Assembly (NCBI GenBank): GCA_000402815.1 | Contig: AQSA01000009.1 | Coordinates: 16,674 to 22,112 of the forward strand | Direction of reading: 5' to 3' | From: Candidatus Neomarinimicrobium atlanticum | GTDB taxonomy: Bacteria > Fidelibacterota > Marinisomatia > Marinisomatales > Marinisomataceae | DNA length: 5,439 nucleotides | Shown: positions 1 through 5,439 of the stretch, piece by piece | Layout of the letters: each line of letters opens with the position of its first letter | How positions within the stretch are numbered: the stretch's first letter is position 1 | The notes under the pieces: model-generated | Seen by the model: the letters and a program-made list of their open reading frames with translations, nothing else | The model's database searches: none | Told to the model about the DNA's origin: nothing | Position numbers and translations under genes: made by a program

Positions 1-155
1 AAGAAAAAAAGAATATTATTGATTTTATTGATGATTTTGATGAACCTATAAAGATTTTTGAATGGCTCAATATAGGACCAACTATTTCTAGTCAAAGACA
101 AAATGGATTCATTGGTGCTTTGTTGTTCATTAAAAAAGAGCTAATAAATGAATAA
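1..155 (+). CDS. sufE: Probable SufE, C-terminal end (partial, 5' truncated by window edge)
   Basis: An open frame enters from the left edge (first complete codon at base 3) and ends with TAA at 153-155, giving 50 residues. The tail reads FEWLNIGPTISSQRQNGF and then a basic helix ending in KKELINE. This resembles the end of SufE, where a helix leads into a 'LGL..HLSPSRxNGL..M...I' block. SufE accepts persulfide sulfur from the SufS active-site cysteine and hands it to the SufBCD scaffold in the cytoplasm. The catalytic cysteine loop lies upstream and is not visible, so the call rests on a short C-terminal match plus its position in front of sufT and sufS. The stop overlaps the sufT start by 8 bp, which suggests translational coupling. 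The sequence excludes SufD as far as I can judge, but another SUF-linked protein is possible. Confidence 0.6.
   Translation, partial: EKKNIIDFIDDFDEPIKIFEWLNIGPTISSQRQNGFIGALLFIKKELINE
136..140 (+). promoter_or_regulatory. Ribosome binding site of sufT
   Basis: AAGAG ends 7 nt before the sufT ATG at 148 and lies inside the sufE coding sequence. It is a modest Shine-Dalgarno match, but it supports the chosen start. That start is also fixed by the conserved N-terminal part of SufT beginning a few residues later. Confidence 0.45.
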
Positions 156-669
156 AGAATTTATAATTCAAACTGATGTTTATGTATTCAGTGTCCCAGA
201 TGGGCAAAAAACTCTTTTAACAAAGGGTATGTCTGGCATTATTTCTCAATCTCTAGGAGATAATTATACTATTATTGTTGAGGGAAATATGTATCAAGTT
301 AAAGGTATTGATGGCGAAGCTATTGGGGAAGAAAAGCGATCTATAAATTCCAATAATTTTGCTAATGAAGAAGAAATTTGGAATGTATTACATACTTGTT
401 ATGACCCTGAAATTCCAGTAAATATTGTTGATTTAGGCTTAGTATATAACACAGATATTCAACAAGAAGAAGATGGTGTAAATATTACAATACAAATGAC
501 TTTAACTGCACCTGGGTGCGGTATGGGTCCAGTGATTGCTGATGAAGTTAAACAAAAATTATCCTCATTGAGCGGAGCAAAGAGCGTAGATGTTGAATTA
601 GTTTGGGAGCCACAATGGAACCAAGATATGATGTCTGATGCAGCAAAATTACAACTCGGTCTTTACTAG
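148..669 (+). CDS. sufT: SufT, DUF59-domain Fe-S cluster assembly/maturation protein
   Basis: At 173 aa this is a full-length SufT, a cytoplasmic auxiliary factor of iron-sulfur protein maturation. The N-terminal part (about 1-65) is the SufT-specific extension, with a beta-rich segment around TKGMSGIISQSLGDNY. The DUF59/MIP18-like domain follows from about residue 75. It contains C84, DPEIP (86-90), the VDLGLVY block (94-100) and TLTAPGCGMG (118-127) with the conserved C124. The family's characteristic end is also present: ELVWEPQW (150-157) followed by MMSDAAKLQLG (161-171). In known members the DUF59 cysteine is linked to Fe-S transfer or maturation of target proteins; the exact reaction is not settled. 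The gene overlaps the probable sufE by 8 bp and is 5 bp upstream of sufS, so it belongs to the SUF operon. No residue expected for the family looks missing. Confidence 0.93.
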   Translation: MNKEFIIQTDVYVFSVPDGQKTLLTKGMSGIISQSLGDNYTIIVEGNMYQVKGIDGEAIGEEKRSINSNNFANEEEIWNVLHTCYDPEIPVNIVDLGLVYNTDIQQEEDGVNITIQMTLTAPGCGMGPVIADEVKQKLSSLSGAKSVDVELVWEPQWNQDMMSDAAKLQLGLY

Positions 670-674
670 TTATA

Positions 675-1889
675 ATGAATATTGAAAAAATAAAAAATCA
701 ATTTCCTATCTTAAAACAAAAGAATCGTGGAAAACCCTTAATATACTTTGATAATGCAGCCACTAGCCTAAAACCTTTATCTGTTATTGATTCAGAAAGC
801 GACTTCTATAAGAACTATTATGGTAGTATACATCGTAGTGTTTATGAGTTAGGGGAAAAAGCAACTAATGCTTTTGAAGGTACTAGAAATAAAGTTGCAC
901 AATTTATTGGATCAAAAGATAGTTCATCAATTATATTTACTAAGGGAGCTACCGAAGCTATCAATCTAGTAGCAGATGCTTGGGGCCATTCTAATCTTAG
1001 TAAAGGTGATATTGTACTATTAACAGAAATGGAGCATCACTCTAATATTGTTCCATGGCAAGTCATTACTAAGCGAACTGGAGCAACATTAGACTATATT
1101 TCTGTACAAGAGGATGGAACGTTAGATATGGATAGCTTGAAAAGTAAGCTAACCAGCAAAGTAAAAATGCTTTCACTCACTCACGCTTCTAATGTTTTAG
1201 GCACTATTAACTCTATAAAAGAGATTATCAATCTTGCGCATAACAATGAAACATTAGTAATGGTTGATGGATGTCAAAGTACACCTCATTTTAAAATTAA
1301 TGTTGATGAGTTAGATTGTGATTTTTTTGCTTTTTCAGGTCATAAAATGTTAGGACCAACTGGTGTAGGAGTACTATATGGTAAAAAAGATTTACTTGAA
1401 AAAATGGAGCCTTACCAAACAGGTGGCGGAATGATCAAAGAGGTTACATTAGATGGATCTACTTGGAATGATGTACCATATAAATTTGAAGCTGGATCGC
1501 CTAATGCATCTCAAGTCATTGGATTAAGTCATGCAATAGACTATATCAACGATTTAGGGATGAACAATATTACAGCTCATACCGAAATGCTTTCTGATTA
1601 TGCATTCAAAGAATTAAGCAAAATTAATGATATAACTATATATGGACCTTTAGATAATCGTATTTCTATTGTCTGCTTTAATATAAATAATGTCCACTCT
1701 GGAGATATAAGTCAAATGCTAGATTATGAAGGTATTACTCTTAGATCTGGGAGGCATTGTTGCTCTCCATTGATGTCTAAATTAAATATCTCATCATGCT
1801 TAAGATTGAGCCTCTATTTCTATAATGATATTTCAGAAATTGACTTTTTTATTGATAAGTTAAAAAAAACAATTACTTCTCTAAGCTAA
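675..1889 (+). CDS. sufS: SufS, group II cysteine desulfurase
   Basis: This PLP-dependent enzyme (404 aa, normal for the family) converts L-cysteine to L-alanine and holds the sulfur as an enzyme persulfide for Fe-S assembly. It is cytoplasmic. Visible features are the N-terminal YFDNAATSLKP (24-34), the TEMEHHSN block (117-124) with the PLP-stacking histidine, VDGCQS (197-202) with PLP-contacting D198 and Q201, and SGHKMLGPTG (221-230) with Schiff-base K224. The FEAGSPN motif is at 271-277. The active-site loop RSGRHCCSPLM (357-367) has C362 aligning with the persulfide cysteine of E. coli SufS; a second cysteine, C363, follows directly. The short active-site loop is typical of group II, which needs a SufE- or SufU-type acceptor, consistent with the probable sufE upstream. 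Start: ATG 5 bp after the sufT stop, with no clear Shine-Dalgarno, so re-initiation after sufT is likely. Confidence 0.96.
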   Translation: MNIEKIKNQFPILKQKNRGKPLIYFDNAATSLKPLSVIDSESDFYKNYYGSIHRSVYELGEKATNAFEGTRNKVAQFIGSKDSSSIIFTKGATEAINLVADAWGHSNLSKGDIVLLTEMEHHSNIVPWQVITKRTGATLDYISVQEDGTLDMDSLKSKLTSKVKMLSLTHASNVLGTINSIKEIINLAHNNETLVMVDGCQSTPHFKINVDELDCDFFAFSGHKMLGPTGVGVLYGKKDLLEKMEPYQTGGGMIKEVTLDGSTWNDVPYKFEAGSPNASQVIGLSHAIDYINDLGMNNITAHTEMLSDYAFKELSKINDITIYGPLDNRISIVCFNINNVHSGDISQMLDYEGITLRSGRHCCSPLMSKLNISSCLRLSLYFYNDISEIDFFIDKLKKTITSLS

Positions 1890-2134
1890 TGGAAACTATA
1901 CAATTAGACGACTTCTTAAGTGATGGAATCATTAAAGAACAAGAATTCCGTAATCAAGTAAAAACTATCAATTGGGAATCATTTAAAGATAAACAAGTAA
2001 TGATTAAGGGTTGTGCTAGTGTACCTGTTCCAACATGGGCATATTTAATCATATCAGCTAAGCTTTCTAATTATGCAAAGAAGATTTATTTTGGTGAGCC
2101 GTGTGCTGCAATTCAAATCTATAGCAAAAACTAA
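1889..2134 (+). CDS. Short DUF2480-like protein, last gene of the SUF operon
   Basis: This 81-aa soluble protein has no known function. It resembles DUF2480, a family I know mainly from Bacteroidota and often beside suf genes. Matching parts are the opening IQLDDFLSDG (4-13), an EFRNQVKTINW segment (19-29), IKGCASVPVPTWAY (39-52) and the closing FGEPCAAIQIY (68-78). C42 and C72 are the conserved-looking cysteines and could bind a metal or cluster; this is inference. DUF2480 proteins as I remember them are about twice as long and contain two related halves, so this looks like a single-unit version. It starts within the sufS stop (TAATG, 1 bp overlap), so it is translationally coupled to sufS. 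Its stop overlaps the end of the convergent etfD-like gene by 4 bp. The reading frame is intact, with no sign of frameshift. Confidence 0.75.
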   Translation: METIQLDDFLSDGIIKEQEFRNQVKTINWESFKDKQVMIKGCASVPVPTWAYLIISAKLSNYAKKIYFGEPCAAIQIYSKN

Positions 2135-3984
2135 GATAAGTTTTCAGCAACAATATCGGCTACATCTTTTACTTTAATTGGTTCTTGACCGGCTGGAGTT
2201 AATGGGCCTACACCCTGATTCATCATACCATAACAAAAATTACACCCTGTAACTACTGTATCAGTTTTAGATTCAATAACTTGCTCAGCTCTTAATAAAT
2301 GAGTACGTCCTTCACCACTATCTTTCTTCCACCAAAGTGCTCCTCCAGCGCCGCAACAAAGTGTTTCTTTACCACTTTCCTCTAGTTCAAAAAATTCTGG
2401 TGCAGCTGCTTTTATAGCATTTCTTGGAGCGCTTACCTCATCTAAAGTTCTTGAAAGATTGCAAGGGTCATGATAGGTTACTTTTTCCAAAGAGCCTGGA
2501 TTAATATCAATTTTACCTTGTTCTAATAGCTCTGATATTACTTGAGTATGATGCTTTACTTCGTATTTAATTTCATGGTACTTACTATATTCTTTTTGAA
2601 GATTTACTACACAATGTGGGCACATTGTTGTCACATTTTTTACCTTATTTAATTCTTCAACATTTTGGTCCATTAGTAATTGATATGTAAGTTTGTCGCC
2701 CAACTTATTTGCAGGGTCTCCAGAACATTGCTCATTACTAAGCACTCCATATGTAACTCCAGCTGAATCTAAGATTTTAGTAAAATTCTTTACAGAGCCT
2801 ATAAAGTTTGGATCCATAGCATGTTTAGCAAAACAGCCTAACCAGAGCACTAATTCTTTATCACTTGTATAAGCTGGTAACTGTTTAAGTAATTCGCTTG
2901 ATGACGCTCCTTCGGTATTACCTGTTTCTTGTAGATTGCGTAATAATTTTTGATACTCTTGAGGTACATCTCCTTCAGCTAAGACTTGAAAACTTCTAAT
3001 CTCATCTGCTTTTTCTACATGATTTCCTACAGGACAAACTTCTGTACATGCTTGACATGTAGTACACTCCCAACCTGCCTCAACGTTGATTTTATCAACC
3101 ACATTTGCATCTCCTGATTCTAACATGGGTTGCTTTAAATCTAATATAAAATGATATTTTGGATCTAATATACCTCCACCTCTATTTGCTGGACATACAT
3201 CTGTACATCTTCCACATTCAACGCATGTAAAAATATCTAATGCTTGGTCTTTGCTCAATCTTGATAGATCAAGTAATAGATTATCAAGCTCTTCTTCCGA
3301 TGCTTCTAAATCGATTGGTATAGCTGGATGATTTGGTATTTCAAAAGGTCTTAAAAAAATATTGAAGGGTGAAAGAACTAAATGCATATGCTTTGATTTT
3401 GGAATAAGAAATAAGAATCCACCAATGACTCCAGAATGTATCCACCAATTTACTTTATATGCTATTGGATTTTTAAGTAAATGTAATTCATCAATTAAAT
3501 ATGTAACCATTAAAGTAACAATAAAGACGGTAACCACAGCTGATGTAGCAGAGAATTTACCTAAAGCTTTAGGCTTAATAACAAATCTACGATAAGCTAA
3601 TGCTAATATACCAAATGAGCAGAAAAAGGCCCAAGGACCTCCCAATATTCTAAAATACCAGAGTCGAAATGTATCATTAAAAAGGTATAATCCAAATGCC
3701 ATTAAAAAATGATTGATTGTGATGAGTCCAAAGAAAATAAATCCATACATGACAAGAGCATGCATTATTCCTGCATATTTTCTCCCACCACCTGCAACTT
3801 TTTTGTGTAAGATTACTTCATCAAACACTCTTTTTAAACGATCTGGAAGTTGATCAGTAGTAAAATCAGATTTACCTGTTAAAACAATTTTAAGACGTAA
3901 AATCAGTTGATATAAAAAGAAAGATAGGCCGGAAGATAAAAAAAGGATTAAAACAATTTGCTCTAGAAGAGAAAACTTTATCAT
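2131..3984 (-). CDS. etfD: Membrane-bound Fe-S oxidoreductase, EtfD/EMO type (ETF:quinone oxidoreductase)
   Basis: This 617-aa protein should take electrons from EtfBA and reduce membrane quinone, probably menaquinone. The N-terminal third resembles the NarI/cytochrome b family, with hydrophobic segments near residues 7-29, 73-102, 115-131, 146-165 and 181-195. Candidate haem-b histidines are H75, H92, H183 and H199/H201. Two 4Fe-4S motifs follow: CVECGRCTDVCP (C254, C257, C260, C264) and CTTCQACTEVCP (C307, C310, C313, C317). Two CCG domains finish the protein. The first has C384, C420, C455 and C458 but reads CSG instead of CCG. The second is complete, with C508, C543/C544 and C581/C584. 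This order matches the ETF:menaquinone oxidoreductases (EMO) of fatty-acid oxidisers and mycobacterial EtfD. It lies 17 bp after etfA without a clear ribosome binding site. The start is placed directly before the first membrane segment. Generic HdrD/GlpC-like oxidoreductase is the fallback name. Confidence 0.88.
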   Translation of the reverse strand: MIKFSLLEQIVLILFLSSGLSFFLYQLILRLKIVLTGKSDFTTDQLPDRLKRVFDEVILHKKVAGGGRKYAGIMHALVMYGFIFFGLITINHFLMAFGLYLFNDTFRLWYFRILGGPWAFFCSFGILALAYRRFVIKPKALGKFSATSAVVTVFIVTLMVTYLIDELHLLKNPIAYKVNWWIHSGVIGGFLFLIPKSKHMHLVLSPFNIFLRPFEIPNHPAIPIDLEASEEELDNLLLDLSRLSKDQALDIFTCVECGRCTDVCPANRGGGILDPKYHFILDLKQPMLESGDANVVDKINVEAGWECTTCQACTEVCPVGNHVEKADEIRSFQVLAEGDVPQEYQKLLRNLQETGNTEGASSSELLKQLPAYTSDKELVLWLGCFAKHAMDPNFIGSVKNFTKILDSAGVTYGVLSNEQCSGDPANKLGDKLTYQLLMDQNVEELNKVKNVTTMCPHCVVNLQKEYSKYHEIKYEVKHHTQVISELLEQGKIDINPGSLEKVTYHDPCNLSRTLDEVSAPRNAIKAAAPEFFELEESGKETLCCGAGGALWWKKDSGEGRTHLLRAEQVIESKTDTVVTGCNFCYGMMNQGVGPLTPAGQEPIKVKDVADIVAENLS

Positions 3985-4001
3985 AAAATATATTAGTTAA
4001 T

Positions 4002-4976
4002 TTATTTCTTAAGTTCTTCTGTTAATTTTGGCACGATTTCCATCAAATCACCAACAACAGCATAGTCTGCAATCTCAAAAATAGGAGCTTCTTCATCCTT
4101 ATTGATTGCAATAATATTCTTTGAACCTTTCATTCCTACAACATGTTGAATAGCTCCTGAAACGCCAACAGAGAAGTATAAATTAGGAGATACAGCTTGT
4201 CCTGAACTTCCAATTTGTCTGTATGATGGCAACCAACCCATATCTACTACAGGTCTTGAAGAACCTAGCTCTGCTCCCATCGCTTCTGCCAAGGACTCGA
4301 CCATAGGGATGTTATCCTGACTCTCGATACCTCTACCAACGGATACAATCACATCTGCTGTAGTTAAGTCTACACCAGAAGCAGACTCTTGAAATTCTGG
4401 TTCACTACTAGACTTAATATCGTCACTATTAATACTTACTTCAAAGACAGTCTTTGCATCAGAACCTCCCAATTCTATATTATCGCTAGAAAATGCTGCA
4501 GACTGAAAACTGAGAAGTGTTGTTTCGCTACTTGAATCTGATTGGATATTAGTAGCAAGTTTTGCATTAAACACTTGTCGCGCAAATACAGGGCTATCTC
4601 CATCATAAGTAACTGATATAATATCACTTACAAATGGTATATCTAATTTAGCGCTAACTCTAGGTAAGAAATCTCGTACCATATAAGAGTGTCCCATTAT
4701 TACATATTTGGGAGATAAATCTTTAATTACGTCGGATAAAACTTTTGAGTATCCATCAGCTGAGTATGTACTTGTCATATCATGATCTGCGAGAATCAAA
4801 TTTTGTACTTTATAATCACTTGCCTGCTCTTTAAGAGTACTTGCATTTTCTCCCATACATAAAACAGATAAATCCATTCCTAGTTTTGATGCAAGACTTT
4901 GCCCCGCAGCTACAGCTTCTTTACTAAAAGCATGGATATTCCCTCTTTGATTTTCTAGTACAACTAATATCATCAT
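4002..4976 (-). CDS. etfA: Electron transfer flavoprotein alpha subunit (EtfA)
   Basis: At 324 aa this is a normal-length EtfA, the FAD-carrying subunit of the soluble EtfBA heterodimer that accepts electrons from acyl-CoA and related dehydrogenases. The N-terminal alpha/beta domain (about 1-190) starts MILVVLENQRG and includes the YVIMGHSYMVRDFLPRVSAKL region (91-111). The C-terminal FAD domain shows VSVGRGI (211-217), SSRPVVDMGWLP (239-250), RQIGSSGQAVSPNLY (253-267) and the EtfA signature GVSGAIQHVVGM (271-282), followed by IAINKDEEAPIFEIADY. No extra ferredoxin domain is fused. Two tandem ATG codons begin the gene. The upstream one gives an ATGA overlap with etfB; the second (4973) gives TGATG and better spacing from an AAGAG site. 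Coupled translation with etfB is likely either way. The etfD-like gene follows after 17 bp. Confidence 0.95.
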   Translation of the reverse strand: MMILVVLENQRGNIHAFSKEAVAAGQSLASKLGMDLSVLCMGENASTLKEQASDYKVQNLILADHDMTSTYSADGYSKVLSDVIKDLSPKYVIMGHSYMVRDFLPRVSAKLDIPFVSDIISVTYDGDSPVFARQVFNAKLATNIQSDSSSETTLLSFQSAAFSSDNIELGGSDAKTVFEVSINSDDIKSSSEPEFQESASGVDLTTADVIVSVGRGIESQDNIPMVESLAEAMGAELGSSRPVVDMGWLPSYRQIGSSGQAVSPNLYFSVGVSGAIQHVVGMKGSKNIIAINKDEEAPIFEIADYAVVGDLMEIVPKLTEELKK

Positions 4977-5439
4977 ATTACTCTTAATTTATTTTTTAAT
5001 ATATCCATAAGCTTAGCAACTATGCTATCAGCATCGCCTTCAATTTTTTCTGTAGCTTTTTCAGTCTTAGGAATAAATAGGTTCATAAAATTTTGTTTAG
5101 GTGAGTCAGACAGCTGGCCATCTACTACTTTTGATTCCTTGCGCTTGGCACCCATGATTCCTTTTAAAGAAGGATATCGAGGTTCATTAATACCAGATTG
5201 TATTGATATACTAGCTGGAAAAGGAAGTGTTACCCACTGAAACCATCCAGACTCTAACTCTCTTTTAATTTTAATTTGACCATCCTGGATATCTGTTTCA
5301 ATACCTAAAGTAGCAGTAGACATCCCTAATAACTCTCCAAGAAGTACTCCAGTTTGTCCAGAACCTAAATCATCTGATTGTAGGCCAGAAAAAATAAGAT
5401 CAAAGTTTTCATCTTTTAAGTTTTCAGAAAATAATTTTG
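4973..5439 (-). CDS. etfB: Electron transfer flavoprotein beta subunit (EtfB), 5' end beyond window
   Basis: The frame runs in from the right edge with no stop, so the true start lies outside; 154 C-terminal residues are visible out of a usual 250-260. The internal ATG at 5323 is not the start, because conserved EtfB sequence continues upstream of it. The visible part holds the nucleotide-binding loop SGLQSDDLGSGQTGVLLGE, a segment IKIKRELESGWFQWVTLPFP typical of the EtfB signature region, and the hallmark NEPRYPSLKGIMGAKRK. In ordinary ETFs this loop binds AMP; in bifurcating ETFs the same site holds a second FAD. What is visible does not decide between them. EtfB forms the dimer with EtfA encoded directly downstream. 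The gene ends with TGA overlapping the etfA start. Confidence 0.93.
   Translation of the reverse strand, partial: KLFSENLKDENFDLIFSGLQSDDLGSGQTGVLLGELLGMSTATLGIETDIQDGQIKIKRELESGWFQWVTLPFPASISIQSGINEPRYPSLKGIMGAKRKESKVVDGQLSDSPKQNFMNLFIPKTEKATEKIEGDADSIVAKLMDILKNKLRVI
4981..4985 (-). promoter_or_regulatory. Ribosome binding site of etfA
   Basis: On the minus strand AAGAG sits inside the last codons of etfB. It is 4 nt before the first etfA ATG (4976-4974) and 7 nt before the second (4973-4971). The 7-nt spacing equals that seen for the same AAGAG motif at sufT, which favours the second ATG as the main start. Confidence 0.4.

Noticed and set aside
2127..2144. Possible rho-independent terminator between the operons
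   Set aside because: The stem is only 6 bp with a single G-C pair and it overlaps both coding ends. It is too weak to annotate as a terminator.
3362..3595. Plus-strand open frame of 77 codons
   Set aside because: It lies wholly opposite the membrane domain of the etfD-like gene, resembles no family I know, and has no ribosome binding site. It is an antisense shadow of a well-supported gene.
3985..4001. Possible promoter between etfA and the etfD-like gene
   Set aside because: The gap is 17 bp of A/T-rich sequence. This cannot hold a full promoter, and the AT-richness matches the genome background.
5022..5240. Plus-strand open frame of 72 codons
   Set aside because: It is antisense to conserved etfB sequence including the NEPRYPSL region and has no independent support.
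4973..5323. Minus-strand ATG at 5323 as the start of a 116-aa protein
   Set aside because: Conserved EtfB sequence (the nucleotide-binding loop) continues upstream in the same frame to the window edge, so this Met is internal.
1..5439. Hidden mobile element, CRISPR array, tRNA or novel defence system
   Set aside because: No repeats, terminal inverted repeats, tRNA-like cloverleaf or defence domains were seen on either strand. The window is packed with recognisable metabolic genes.

Overview
This window is AT-rich (roughly one third G+C by eye) and almost entirely coding. It comes from a bacterium with compact, overlapping genes and the standard bacterial code. The gene content points towards the Bacteroidota/FCB side of the tree, possibly a marine lineage such as Marinimicrobia. 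The pointers are a DUF2480-type protein next to suf genes, a full-length SufT, and an etfBA plus membrane Fe-S oxidoreductase set. This placement is inference, because no rRNA or other phylogenetic marker is present.

The left part (1-2134, plus strand) is the downstream end of an iron-sulfur cluster assembly (SUF) operon. It holds the C-terminus of a probable SufE (cut by the window edge), SufT (DUF59 domain, 173 aa), the cysteine desulfurase SufS (404 aa), and an 81-aa DUF2480-like protein. The genes overlap or nearly touch: 8 bp overlap, 5 bp gap, 1 bp overlap. They are almost certainly co-transcribed from a promoter outside the window.

The right part (2131-5439, minus strand) is an electron-transfer-flavoprotein operon read from right to left. 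It holds etfB (N-terminus cut by the window edge), etfA, and a 617-aa membrane-anchored Fe-S oxidoreductase of the EtfD/EMO type. EtfBA would collect electrons from acyl-CoA dehydrogenases or related flavoenzymes. The membrane protein, with a NarI-like haem-b region, two 4Fe-4S motifs and two CCG domains, would pass them to the quinone pool.

The two operons converge tail to tail and their last genes share 4 bp at the stop codons, leaving no intergenic space for a conventional terminator. The longest non-coding stretch is 17 bp. I found no RNA gene, mobile element, CRISPR array or promoter. The content is mostly recognisable housekeeping metabolism. The least characterised element is the short, single-unit DUF2480-like gene closing the SUF operon.
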